NCBI RefSeq assembly: GCF_037976825.1
Contig: NZ_CP150269.1
Location: forward strand, 7,357,501 to 7,421,500
Source: Paenibacillus sp. FSL K6-1330
Lineage (GTDB): Bacteria > Bacillota > Bacilli > Paenibacillales > Paenibacillaceae
DNA length: 64,000 nucleotides
Direction of reading: 5' to 3'
Numbering within the stretch: position 1 is the stretch's first letter; every line of letters begins with the position of its first letter. Made by a program: the position numbers and the translations under genes. Below, in pieces: positions 55,824-64,000 of the stretch. Below the pieces are notes generated by a model. The model saw nothing but the letters and a program-made list of their open reading frames with translations. It was not told the DNA's origin and searched no databases.

Positions 55824-56179
55824 TTGCAAATTTATCAGGTGCATCCACAGTGTTGATTTCATTCTTATCTATAAGCTCAGCTTGAACTTAAAAATCTCCC
55901 TTTAGAAGCCAGCCTTGGTTCTGTTTAATAAAATCCACGCAAAGGGTGAACGCGTGATCAAAACCTAAAGATGCTTCATAGACTTCCTCCCACTCGGTGA
56001 TCCAAGTCGAATTCCTTATGTGATTTCACCCCACGTCCCAATCTATAGAATAGATAAACGTACGGATGGACTTAACCAACGAAATTAAAATAAACAACGG
56101 TCTCTATGTATTGCATATGTGAATAGAAAAAGATATTAACGACCGATCTGCCCGCTCAACAAATCTTACACAGCCAATT

Positions 56180-56214
56180 AAAAAAGAGAAGAACTCCATA
56201 GAGTCCTTCTCTTT
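56180..56214 (-). terminator. Terminator of mnmE-mnmG-rsmG
   Basis: Minus-strand 14-bp stem with one mismatch (AAAGAGAAGGACTC with GAGTTCTTCTCTTT) then TTTTTT. Confidence 0.9.
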
Positions 56215-56295
56215 GATTAGTTTACTTGTCTCCTTGCCAAGCTTGCTTCTGCAAGGGAGTCATTGATAGTGCCTTAGATCGGAGTTGCAAGATAC

Positions 56296-57018
56296 TTACA
56301 CAATCGGCGTCTTGCTGGCCGTACCCGCCTTGCGGGGGTACTTGGAAGGCGTGGCTCCCTTTTTATCGATTACCACGATATGCCGGCCAGATTCCTCTAC
56401 GGGTAAGGAGAACGAATGAACCTTGTTCAAAGCCCCTCTCAGCTCCTTCAAGCTGCGAGCCGCCTCCTTCACCTCTTCCGTAGGGTCACTGCCCTTCATA
56501 GCGGCGAATCGCCCCCCTACCTTGGTGAAAGGTAGACAGAACTCGTTCAACACAGCCATGCGAGCAACCGCTCTTGCGGTGACCAGGTCGAACCCGTCAC
56601 GGTACCCCTGCTTACGAGCAACCTCTTCCGCACGCCCGTGAATCAGTTCAACCCCATTCAGGCCAATCGTATCCACAACATGCTTCAGAAAGTTAATTCG
56701 TTTGTTAAGCGAATCCACAATCGTCAGTTTCACATGCGGGAAACATATTTTCAGAGGAATACCTGGGAAGCCAGCGCCTGATCCGATATCCGCCAGATTG
56801 CCGATTTGAGTCATATCCACGTAAAAGGCGAGTGTAATCGAGTCGTAAAAATGCTTCGTATAAACTTGCTCCCGTTCGGTAATTCCGGTTAAATTCATTT
56901 TCTCGTTCCACTCTACCAGTATTTCGTAATACATCTCGAACTGGTGAAGCTGTATCTCATCGATCGTAATCCCGTGCTCACCGAGCCGGTCAACAAAAGC
57001 CTTCTGAATGTCGTCCAT
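56296..57018 (-). CDS. rsmG: 16S rRNA (guanine-N7) methyltransferase RsmG
   Basis: 240 residues, Rossmann SAM-dependent methyltransferase: NLTGITEREQVYTKHFYDSI, LADIGSGAGFPGIPLKI and LVTARAVARM. Methylates a guanine of the 530 loop of 16S rRNA. Starts 3 bp after mnmG. Confidence 0.96.
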   Translation of the reverse strand: MDDIQKAFVDRLGEHGITIDEIQLHQFEMYYEILVEWNEKMNLTGITEREQVYTKHFYDSITLAFYVDMTQIGNLADIGSGAGFPGIPLKICFPHVKLTIVDSLNKRINFLKHVVDTIGLNGVELIHGRAEEVARKQGYRDGFDLVTARAVARMAVLNEFCLPFTKVGGRFAAMKGSDPTEEVKEAARSLKELRGALNKVHSFSLPVEESGRHIVVIDKKGATPSKYPRKAGTASKTPIV

Positions 57019-57021
57019 TCC

Positions 57022-58908
57022 TTATCCTTTCGCTGCGGTTACCCGGTTATAATGCTCCAGGTAAACGAGAAGTATCGAAATATCCGCTGGCGTTACACCT
57101 GCAATGCGTGATGCCTGACCGATGGAGATCGGACGGATCTTGTTCAGCTTCTGCCGAGCTTCCATGGCCAGTCCGTTGATTTCGTCATAAACGATATCTT
57201 CGGGAATGCGTTTTTTCTCCATCTTCTGCAGCTTTTCCACATGACCCAGCTGTTTCTCAATATAACCCGCATATTTGATTTGAATTTCGACTTGCTCCTT
57301 CATTTCCTCATCCAGTTCGTAAGGAGACGGTGAGAGCGACTCAATCATCGCAAACGTGATTTCCGGACGACGCAGGATCGTCAGCATATTGCTTCCATCC
57401 ACAATTGGTGCAGAACCGGCCGCTTCCAGCATCGCATTCACTTCAACGGGCTTCACCTTCGTTTGACGAAGACGTTCGATCTCTTGCTCAACCAGTTGCT
57501 TCTTCTGAATGAATTTAGCATAACGCTCTTCCGAAATGAGGCCGATTTCGTGACCGATTTCAGTAAGACGCAAATCGGCATTATCATGACGAAGCAGCAA
57601 ACGATATTCTGCACGGGAGGTGAGCAAACGATAAGGCTCATTTGTCCCTTTAGTCACCAGATCATCGATCAGCACTCCAATATAACCCTGGGAACGATCC
57701 AATATCACTGGCTCTTTGCCCTGCACTTTACGTGCTGCATTGATTCCCGCCATAATGCCTTGTCCTGCTGCCTCTTCATAGCCCGAGGTTCCATTGATCT
57801 GTCCGGCTGTGAACAGACCCGGCAGTTTTTTCGTTTCCAAAGACGGCCACAGCTGTGTTGGCACCATTGCATCATACTCGATAGCATATCCGTTACGCAT
57901 CATTTCTACCTTCTCCATTCCGGGGATGGAACGAAGAACCGCAAGCTGAACATCCTCAGGCATGCTGGTGGATAGCCCTTGCACGTAGTATTCTTTCGTA
58001 TTTTTACCTTCAGGCTCAAGGAAAATTTGATGTTTCGGTTTGTCGGCAAAACGAACGATCTTGTCCTCGATGGATGGGCAATAACGTGGCCCAGTACCTT
58101 CAATAACGCCGGAGAACATTGGTGCGCGGTGAAGGTTGTCATTGATGATCTGATGCGTATCCACCGACGTATACGTCAACCAGCAAGGAAGCTGCTCATT
58201 GTCGGAGGACTTTGTTTCATAAGAGAAGAACTTAGGCTTCTCATCCCCAGGCTGAATTTCGGTCTTAGAGAAATCAATCGTATCCTTATGCACTCGCGGG
58301 GGTGTACCTGTCTTGAAGCGAACAAGGTCAAATCCAAGCTCGCGCAGGTTATGCGCAAGTTTTACCGACGGCTGTTGATTGTTCGGACCGCTCTCATACA
58401 TCAATTCACCCATAATAACTTTACCGCGCAAATACGTACCGGTTGTCAGCACAACGGCTTTCGCACGATATTCCGTACCCGTCTGCGTTATGATCCCCAC
58501 GCACACACCATCTTCTACGATGAGCTGATCCACCATACCCTGACGAAGGGTAAGCTTCTCTTCCTTCTCCATCGTCTCTTTCATGGTATGCTGATAAGAA
58601 AACTTATCGGCTTGAGCACGCAGCGCATGGACAGCCGGACCTTTACCTGTATTCAACATTCGCATTTGAATGAAGGTTTTATCAATATTGCGTCCCATTT
58701 CTCCACCCAGTGCGTCGATTTCGCGCACGACATGGCCTTTGGCAGGCCCTCCAATGGACGGGTTACACGGCATAAAAGCAACCATATCCAAGTTGATGGT
58801 AACCATCAACGTTTCAGCACCCATTCGTGCAGATGCAAGTGCAGCCTCGCAGCCGGCATGTCCTGCACCGACTACAATCACGTCATAAGTGCCACCCATA
58901 TAGCTCAT
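57022..58908 (-). CDS. mnmG: tRNA uridine-5-carboxymethylaminomethyl modification enzyme MnmG
   Basis: 628 residues. FAD-binding [10 protein letters not shown] near the N-terminus, [26 protein letters not shown] and [18 protein letters not shown]. With MnmE it modifies U34 of several tRNAs. Normal length and order in the operon. Confidence 0.97.
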   Translation of the reverse strand: MSYMGGTYDVIVVGAGHAGCEAALASARMGAETLMVTINLDMVAFMPCNPSIGGPAKGHVVREIDALGGEMGRNIDKTFIQMRMLNTGKGPAVHALRAQADKFSYQHTMKETMEKEEKLTLRQGMVDQLIVEDGVCVGIITQTGTEYRAKAVVLTTGTYLRGKVIMGELMYESGPNNQQPSVKLAHNLRELGFDLVRFKTGTPPRVHKDTIDFSKTEIQPGDEKPKFFSYETKSSDNEQLPCWLTYTSVDTHQIINDNLHRAPMFSGVIEGTGPRYCPSIEDKIVRFADKPKHQIFLEPEGKNTKEYYVQGLSTSMPEDVQLAVLRSIPGMEKVEMMRNGYAIEYDAMVPTQLWPSLETKKLPGLFTAGQINGTSGYEEAAGQGIMAGINAARKVQGKEPVILDRSQGYIGVLIDDLVTKGTNEPYRLLTSRAEYRLLLRHDNADLRLTEIGHEIGLISEERYAKFIQKKQLVEQEIERLRQTKVKPVEVNAMLEAAGSAPIVDGSNMLTILRRPEITFAMIESLSPSPYELDEEMKEQVEIQIKYAGYIEKQLGHVEKLQKMEKKRIPEDIVYDEINGLAMEARQKLNKIRPISIGQASRIAGVTPADISILLVYLEHYNRVTAAKG

Positions 58909-59017
58909 AGCTCACCATCCTGTTCTAATTGTGTTATATACGTAATCAAAGGGCATCCACCTCGGATATCCCTGAAATTGCTGAGCCGTTCCTACTATAT
59001 ATAGTAATCCTTGGGGC

Positions 59018-60394
59018 TTATTTACCCAAGCAAAACTGTGAAAAAATCTGATCAATGAGCGAATCGCCAACCGCTTCGCCCAATATCTCACTTAACTGCT
59101 CCCAAGCCATTCTCACATCGATTTGGATCATATCAATCGGGATGAACTGTTCAGCCGCATCGTAAGCATCCTGCAGCGACTGCTTGGATTTCTTCAGCAA
59201 AGCGATATGTCGCACATTGCTTACATACGTCAGATCTCCGCCTTCAATCTGGCCGCTGAAGAACAAGTTGGATATAGCCTCTTCCAACCGGTCAATTCCC
59301 TCTTGTGCCTTCATCGACATCGGAACAATCAATTCATCGGGGTAGTACCGATGCAGAATGTCCAGATCGAGATTAGACGGTAAGTCCATTTTATTCATAA
59401 TGACAATACATTGTCTACCGCGTATTTGTTCCATCAATTCCAATTCGTCCTGATGCAGCGATTCACTGGCATTCAGCACGAGCAGAATGAGATCCGCTTC
59501 GTTTACCGCATGCTTGGATCGTTCAACGCCGATCTGCTCGACCACATCCATCGTTTCCCGGATGCCCGCAGTGTCGAGCAGCTTCAACGGAATATTGTTA
59601 ATAGTCACAAATTCCTCAATCACATCGCGAGTCGTCCCCGGTATATCCGTGACAATCGCCCGATTATCCTGGGCCAGCGTGTTTAGAAGCGAAGATTTGC
59701 CCACATTAGGGCGACCGATAATAGCTGTCGTAATCCCTTCACGTAGGATTTTCCCTTCTTGCGCAGTCTTCAGCAGCTTATCAATTTCACCCATGACAAG
59801 CTGGCTTTTCTCTTTAATGAATTCTGAAGTAAGCGACTCCACGTCATGCTCAGGATAATCGATATTCACTTCAATATGGGCCAGCGTTTCGACCAAGGTA
59901 TGACGAAGCTCGTTAATCTTACGGGATAACGTTCCTTCAACCTGCTTGAGGGCAACGGAAAAGGCGCGATCGGATTTCGAACGAATCAGGTCGATAACGG
60001 CTTCCGCCTGGGATAGATCGATCCGCCCGTTTAAGAAAGCCCGCTTCGTAAATTCACCCGGTTCCGCCAAACGGATGTTTAATTGAAGCAACAAATCCAT
60101 CACCCGCTTGACGGAGATGACCCCACCATGGGCACTGATCTCGACGACATCCTCGGTCGTGAACGATCGAGGAGCACGCATCACCGTCACGAGCACCTCT
60201 TCGAGGTTTTCTCCCGTTTTCGGATCTACAATATGACCGTAATGAACGGTATGGGAGTCCACTTCCGTTAACTTGTTTTTACTTTTGAATATACGCTCCA
60301 CTTCCTGAACGGAATCCGGCCCGCTAACGCGAATAATCGCAATGCCGCCTTCACCGACAGCTGTTGAAATAGCTGCAATCGTATCACTAAACAT
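59018..60394 (-). CDS. mnmE: tRNA modification GTPase MnmE
   Basis: 458 residues: N-terminal THF-binding domain ([20 protein letters not shown]), helical domain, inserted G domain with [18 protein letters not shown], and the C-terminal CLGK whose Cys is conserved. The ATG at 60394 follows GAGGTG; the GTG four codons earlier lies in that site. First gene of the mnmE-mnmG-rsmG operon. Confidence 0.97.
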   Translation of the reverse strand: MFSDTIAAISTAVGEGGIAIIRVSGPDSVQEVERIFKSKNKLTEVDSHTVHYGHIVDPKTGENLEEVLVTVMRAPRSFTTEDVVEISAHGGVISVKRVMDLLLQLNIRLAEPGEFTKRAFLNGRIDLSQAEAVIDLIRSKSDRAFSVALKQVEGTLSRKINELRHTLVETLAHIEVNIDYPEHDVESLTSEFIKEKSQLVMGEIDKLLKTAQEGKILREGITTAIIGRPNVGKSSLLNTLAQDNRAIVTDIPGTTRDVIEEFVTINNIPLKLLDTAGIRETMDVVEQIGVERSKHAVNEADLILLVLNASESLHQDELELMEQIRGRQCIVIMNKMDLPSNLDLDILHRYYPDELIVPMSMKAQEGIDRLEEAISNLFFSGQIEGGDLTYVSNVRHIALLKKSKQSLQDAYDAAEQFIPIDMIQIDVRMAWEQLSEILGEAVGDSLIDQIFSQFCLGK

Positions 60395-60521
60395 CGTTTC
60401 CTTCACCTCTTTCTTTCGTTAAAAACATCAGAATTACAGCCATATCATATATAATCCGGCTGCTACATCTATCAACGTTAAAGAAAACCTCCTGCTGGAG
60501 TCTTCCTGTATAGGTCTTTTT

Positions 60522-60563
60522 AAAAAACAATGACTCCCTCTTGAAGCTTAAGGAGTCATTGTT
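60522..60563 (-). terminator. Terminator of the rnpA-yidC-jag transcript
   Basis: Minus-strand perfect 12-bp stem AACAATGACTCC / GGAGTCATTGTT followed by TTTTTTA. Confidence 0.92.
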
Positions 60564-60584
60564 TATATATACTCTTCAACTCAT

Positions 60585-61370
60585 TTAGGACGACTTGGGT
60601 GTAATGACAACCCGCCGGTTCGGCTCTTCGCCCTTGCTGTACGTCTTCACGGCTCCATGCGACTGGAGTTTGGCGTGAATCACTTTCCGCTCAGCAGCAG
60701 GCATAGGCTCAAGCACAATCTCTTTACGGGTCTTCAGAACCCGTCCCGCTAACCGATCCGCCAGATCCTCCAGCGTCTTCTTGCGACGGTCACGGAAGTT
60801 CTCAGCATCCAGTACGATGCGAAGATAACTGTCGGAGTAACGATTAGCTACGATATTCGCCAGATACTGAAGGGCATCCAGAGTCTGACCTCTGCGCCCG
60901 ATCATCAGTCCAAGTCCGGCGCCGGAAATTTGAAGCGTGGTAAAGTCTTTCCCCTTCTCGACGTCAACCGAAATATCAAGCCCCATGGCTTGTCCGGTTT
61001 CAATCAGAAAGGTGATGGCCTCCTGGTAAGGATCCTTGCCTGCAAGCGAAGCTGTGTCAGGGCTCTCTGTATCCATGCTGACAGCAGGTTCCTGCGTCAT
61101 TACAGAGGTATTAGAGACCTGAACCACTTTGGCTGGAACAGCTTGCGCGTTCGTAGGTGGTACTTCCTTCACAGATGAATCGCCGCCAGCACCGTCAGGC
61201 AGGAGCGTTAGTTCGACTTTCGCTTCCTTGACCCCGAACAGGCCCAGGAATCCTCTTGATGGCTGACTCAATACTTGAACCGATACACGGTCTTGACTTA
61301 CACCCCATCGGGCCAGCCCTTGTGCGACAGCATCTTCAATGGTTTTTCCTGTTGCGACGATTTTACTCAT
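60585..61370 (-). CDS. jag: RNA-binding protein Jag/KhpB (SpoIIIJ-associated)
   Basis: 261 residues: Jag N-terminal domain (SQPSRGFLGLFGVKEAKVEL), linker, KH domain with GLMIGRRGQTLDALQYL, and R3H domain (MPAAERKVIHAKLQ). Binds RNA and influences cell elongation and sporulation; always coupled to yidC. Start overlaps the yidC stop (61367-61370). Confidence 0.95.
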   Translation of the reverse strand: MSKIVATGKTIEDAVAQGLARWGVSQDRVSVQVLSQPSRGFLGLFGVKEAKVELTLLPDGAGGDSSVKEVPPTNAQAVPAKVVQVSNTSVMTQEPAVSMDTESPDTASLAGKDPYQEAITFLIETGQAMGLDISVDVEKGKDFTTLQISGAGLGLMIGRRGQTLDALQYLANIVANRYSDSYLRIVLDAENFRDRRKKTLEDLADRLAGRVLKTRKEIVLEPMPAAERKVIHAKLQSHGAVKTYSKGEEPNRRVVITPKSS

Positions 61371-62260
61371 CTCGACTTCTTGGCTCCCTTCGAACCTTTT
61401 TTCCCACCTTTGCTGCCACTCTTTTTCCCGCCCTTGTTACCGCTCTTATTGCTCTTCTGACCGTCGGTTGCGCTGGCAACGCTTGCCACGATAGCAGCCT
61501 TGTCATTGTTGCGGTACAAGAAGTAGTTCTGCACGATCGTGTAGAGGTTACTGTAGAACCAGTACAACGGAAGTGCCGAAGGGAACTGGAAGGACATTAC
61601 AAAGATCAGAATCGGATAAACAAACAGCATGAACTGCATCATTCCCATTTGCTGAGACGGGTTCATCTTCATCATCATTTTCGTTTGGAAAAACGTAGTT
61701 ACAGCGGCAAGCACCGGCAAAATAAACAGCTTGTCCGGTTGACCTAATTGCAGCCACAGGAATTCGTGATCACGAAGGAGATTGTTATAGTAAATCGAAT
61801 GATAGAGTGCGATAAATATCGGCATTTGTACGATCAGCGGCAAACATCCCGCCATCGGATTAACCTTATTCTCCTGGAAGAGCTTCATCGTTTCCATTTG
61901 AACTTTTTCAGGTTGATCTTTATATTTCTCGCGAATTTTCTGAATTTCAGGCTGAATGGCCTGCATTGCCTTCGAGCTTCTGACCTGTTTCAGAGTCAGC
62001 GGTAAAATCAAAGTACGGACGATAAGCACCATCACGAGTACGGACAATCCGTATTCACCGTTAAACCATGTAGCAAACGTATCAAGTGCCCATGTAAAGT
62101 AATAAACAACGTTGCTCTGCCAAAAGCCTCCATTTTTCAAATCTTCAATGGTACGCGTTTGGTCAGCTCCACCAGGCGCACAACCTGATATAACGGCCAC
62201 TGCAAGTATTACAGCGGTGAGGAGGAACCATTTCCCTCGTCTTGTCTTCATGAACGACAC
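61367..62260 (-). CDS. yidC: Membrane protein insertase YidC (SpoIIIJ/MisCA type)
   Basis: 297 residues from GTG at 62260, seven bases after AGAGGGG; the ATG three codons later is a weaker choice. Lipobox VISGC, then five membrane helices with VRTLILPLTLKQVRSSKAMQ carrying the hydrophilic-groove Arg, and a long basic Gly/Lys/Ser tail (KKSGSKGGKKGSKGAKKSR) that may contact the ribosome. Inserts membrane proteins, required for sporulation in Bacillus. Confidence 0.95.
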   Translation of the reverse strand: MSFMKTRRGKWFLLTAVILAVAVISGCAPGGADQTRTIEDLKNGGFWQSNVVYYFTWALDTFATWFNGEYGLSVLVMVLIVRTLILPLTLKQVRSSKAMQAIQPEIQKIREKYKDQPEKVQMETMKLFQENKVNPMAGCLPLIVQMPIFIALYHSIYYNNLLRDHEFLWLQLGQPDKLFILPVLAAVTTFFQTKMMMKMNPSQQMGMMQFMLFVYPILIFVMSFQFPSALPLYWFYSNLYTIVQNYFLYRNNDKAAIVASVASATDGQKSNKSGNKGGKKSGSKGGKKGSKGAKKSR

Positions 62261-62335
62261 TTCAAAACCCCTCTCTTCGCCATTCCATTCCACGGTAAAT
62301 CATAACATATTTATATGGACAAATAAACACATGGT

Positions 62336-62686
62336 TCAGCCCCTCTTCGCTTTCAGAAGGGACGATTTCCTCAATACATGAAGCACGCTTTTTTCCAGCT
62401 CCTGATATGACTTATCGAGTGCTCCCTTTCGAACGATAAAGATCAGGTCAATATGCTCGATAATCTGATGCTGATGGTGCCTGACAATCTCTTTAACCAG
62501 CCGTCTCATCCGGTTGCGGACAACCGCATTGCCGATCTTTTTGCTGCATGAAACGCCAACGCGAAACTGCTCTACCTCTTTTTTGCGTGACCAATATACA
62601 ACAAATTGATGATTGGCGAAGGACTTTCCGTGTCGATATACCCGGCTGAAATCAGCGCGGTTCCGTAAACGAAGTTTTCTATGCAC
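62336..62686 (-). CDS. rnpA: Ribonuclease P protein component
   Basis: 116 residues with the RNR motif region KIGNAVVRNRMRRLVKEIVR. GTG start (62684-62686) six bases after GGGAG. Protein cofactor for 5' maturation of tRNAs. Confidence 0.96.
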   Translation of the reverse strand: MHRKLRLRNRADFSRVYRHGKSFANHQFVVYWSRKKEVEQFRVGVSCSKKIGNAVVRNRMRRLVKEIVRHHQHQIIEHIDLIFIVRKGALDKSYQELEKSVLHVLRKSSLLKAKRG

Positions 62687-62872
62687 AAGTTTCTCCCGCC
62701 CTGCCGTTAATCAAGTTCAAGAATCAAACGTTTCTTTGGCATCTCTTCTATTATAATAGTATAGTCATGCCAAAACCGCTATAAACACTCACTTGGAATA
62801 CTTTAAGACAAACTATAGCCTATATCCTGCCGATTTCAAAAGGAAACTCCTCACACTGCAGGAGATATTACG

Positions 62873-62897
62873 AAAAAAAGACCACCTCGGTGGTCTT
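62873..62897 (-). terminator. Terminator after rpmH
   Basis: Minus-strand stem AAGACCACC / GGTGGTCTT followed by TTTTTTTCG. It partly separates rpmH from rnpA. Confidence 0.85.
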
Positions 62898-62909
62898 CGT
62901 GGCACAATA

Positions 62910-63044
62910 TTAAGCGCTCAGTACTTTTCTGCCTTTTTGACGGCGGTTAGCCAATACTTTGCGTCCGTTCTTCGTGCTCATTCTTTTACGGAAGCCGTGT
63001 ACCTTTTTACGTTTGCTTACATTCGGTTTGAAAGTCGGTCTCAT
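62910..63044 (-). CDS. rpmH: 50S ribosomal protein L34
   Basis: 44 residues: [19 protein letters not shown], then [27 protein letters not shown] nine bases before the ATG. The gene that normally faces dnaA across the origin. Confidence 0.97.
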   Translation of the reverse strand: MRPTFKPNVSKRKKVHGFRKRMSTKNGRKVLANRRQKGRKVLSA

Positions 63045-63411
63045 GAATTAATGCACCCCCTTACAGGAATATGTCGTACCCATATTTTAAGATCATAACG
63101 TCAATCGACGCACTTTCACGGAAGAATAGACCGCGATTTGTTGAACCGACGTCTATGGACGTATCTCTTGTAAACAGACCGCTAAATGGTAGCGGATAAT
63201 GTTCTCATCTTCACAGAAAATGCCTTTATACATTTAATCACGTTCAGGCCCAAAAGTCAAACCTTAGTTAACTTCAGCAAGCACTTAAGTTTTCCACAAG
63301 TAGTCATTATTGCTAGTTTTGAATTATCCACATGGGGATAACCTATTTAAATAGGTTGTGGATGTCATTTTTCGATCCATATAACGCCTTTCATCCCTAA
63401 AATGTCCCTTA
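63045..63411. other. Origin-like intergenic region with DnaA boxes
   Basis: One perfect DnaA box TTATCCACA (63324-63332), near-matches TTTTCCACA (63290-63298) and, inverted, TGGGGATAA (63333-63341) and TGTGGATGT (63357-63365). An 18-bp perfect palindrome AACCTATTTAAATAGGTT (63340-63357) lies between boxes. This corresponds in position to the rpmH-dnaA part of oriC in Bacilli, but dnaA does not follow directly. Confidence 0.6.
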
Positions 63412-63471
63412 TTTACACATGCGCTATAAAAGAGTAGTATAAATAATTGAATTTAAGTTGTATACAAGTAT
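63412..63471 (+). promoter_or_regulatory. Promoter and GntR-like operator of gnd
   Basis: TTTACA (63412-63417), 17 bp, TAGTAT (63435-63440). Just downstream of the predicted start point, 63454-63471 matches the B. subtilis GntR operator ATACTTGTATACAAGTAT at 15 of 18 positions; TGTATACAAGTATACA there is also a perfect palindrome. Confidence 0.6.
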
Positions 63472-63498
63472 ACACCGAAGAAGGAGCTGCTTTGTTTT

Positions 63499-64000
63499 AT
63501 GAAAATAGGCATGATCGGTCTGGGGAAAATGGGGCTCAATCTGGTTCAGAATCTAATTCATCATCAGCATCAGGTCGTAGCTTACGACTTAAATAAGGAA
63601 TTGGTCGATCAAGCTGCCCAGTGTGGTGCCGAGGCCGCAGCATCAACTGAATTGCTTGTTGCCAAACTGGATAAACCCCGCATCGTTTGGATGATGGTAC
63701 CAGCTGGAGATATCGTGGATTCCGTCATCGATTCCCTCACCCCACTCCTCGAGTCCGGTGATATTCTGATTGACGGTGGCAATTCACATTATAAAGATTC
63801 CAAAGCCCGTGCAGCGCGGCTGGCGGATCAAGGCATTTATTATTTTGATGCCGGCACTTCCGGCGGTATGGAAGGCGCTCATAACGGTGGCTGCTTTATG
63901 ATTGGGGGCAACCGCGACGTATTCAACAGCATTGAACCCCTATTTAAGGATATGGCTGTTGAGAACGGTTACTTGTATGCCGGGGAAAGCGGCAGCGGTC
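63499..64000 (+). CDS. gnd: 6-phosphogluconate dehydrogenase, decarboxylating, short form (partial)
   Basis: 167 residues seen; the gene runs off the window. N-terminal dinucleotide fold GMIGLGKMGLNL, then IDGGNSHYKDSKARA and GTSGGMEGAHNGGCFMIGG, the substrate-binding signatures of 6PGDH. The sequence pattern is of the short (about 300-residue) YqeC/GntZ-type enzymes, often NAD-preferring, rather than the 470-residue form. It converts 6-phosphogluconate to ribulose 5-phosphate. AAGGAG is 12 bases from the ATG. The GntR-like operator suggests induction by gluconate. Confidence 0.88.
   Translation, partial: MKIGMIGLGKMGLNLVQNLIHHQHQVVAYDLNKELVDQAAQCGAEAAASTELLVAKLDKPRIVWMMVPAGDIVDSVIDSLTPLLESGDILIDGGNSHYKDSKARAARLADQGIYYFDAGTSGGMEGAHNGGCFMIGGNRDVFNSIEPLFKDMAVENGYLYAGESGSG

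Larger units (their letters stand above)
54821..56179. other. 1.36-kb spacer between noc and rsmG
   Basis: Unusually long for this junction. It contains the noc promoter region, a plus-strand hairpin (55045-55066), a 19-codon frame with a strong ribosome binding site, a GATCCC/GGGATC hairpin (55165-55179) and a perfect parS (55808-55823). The 54762-55232 frame on the minus strand overlaps noc and is not considered a gene. Confidence 0.5.

Noticed and set aside
57979..59004. 341-codon frame opposite mnmG
   Set aside because: Antisense shadow; no start signal and the true gene is unambiguous.

Overview
The window looks like the origin-proximal left arm of a Paenibacillus-type chromosome (spore-forming, low-to-mid GC Bacillota). 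The evidence is the block rpmH-rnpA-yidC-jag / mnmE-mnmG-rsmG / noc / parA-parB / yyaC / rpsF-ssb-rpsR / gdpP-rplI-dnaB / purA / walRKHIJ, all transcribed right to left, i.e. away from a DnaA-box region near 63.3 kb, together with spore genes (alpha/beta SASP-like, YyaC) and strong AGGAGG-type ribosome binding sites. No transposase, phage gene or CRISPR array was seen.

Layout from left to right. 0-5 kb: a cytochrome P450 and a TetR regulator that share an operator motif, three small or hypothetical genes, a dynamin/Era-like GTPase with a C-terminal DUF697-like part, and a CxxH/CxxC small protein. 5-13 kb: HtrA protease, a spacer with a candidate structured RNA, then an accessory module (nucleoside hydrolase, CUT1-type ABC importer without ATPase, AraC regulator) and an SASP-like gene. 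This module separates htrA from walJ, genes that are neighbours in Bacillus. 13-19 kb: the walRKHIJ cell-wall control operon, with a MITE-like inverted-repeat element in the walR leader. 19-23 kb: a small membrane protein, three tandem 200-bp palindromic repeats, a LysM-G5-M23 cell-wall hydrolase carrying a perfect WalR box, and an acidic membrane-anchored protein. 23-27 kb: a two-component system with its own ABC exporter.

27-37.5 kb: purA, dnaB, rplI, gdpP, yybS, a MazG-like gene, a DarB-like CBS protein, an LCP transferase and a DD-carboxypeptidase. GdpP (c-di-AMP hydrolysis) and the DarB-like protein (c-di-AMP sensor in Bacillus) are close together, so a second-messenger theme accompanies the envelope genes. 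37.7-43.5 kb: a complete oppABCDF operon with CodY-like boxes upstream. 44-48 kb: a divergent SRAP protein, a small orphan, rpsR-ssb-rpsF with an S6:S18 leader, yjzC and tRNA-Ser(CGA). 48-54.8 kb: DUF951, MscS channel, DUF3343, YyaC, DUF4446, a cysteine-desulfurase-like enzyme, parB (with an internal parS), parA and noc. 54.8-56.3 kb: a long spacer with a second parS. 56-63 kb: rsmG-mnmG-mnmE, jag-yidC-rnpA and rpmH. The region after rpmH has DnaA boxes, but the next gene is a short-form 6-phosphogluconate dehydrogenase under a GntR-like operator; dnaA itself is not in the window.

The least explained structures are the tandem 200-bp repeats, the walR-leader element, the candidate RNA near 6.9 kb, the structured dnaB 3' region, the divergent SRAP and nucleoside hydrolase active sites, and the gene placed at the origin. 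Family assignments rest on motifs and gene order read by eye; no database search was possible.
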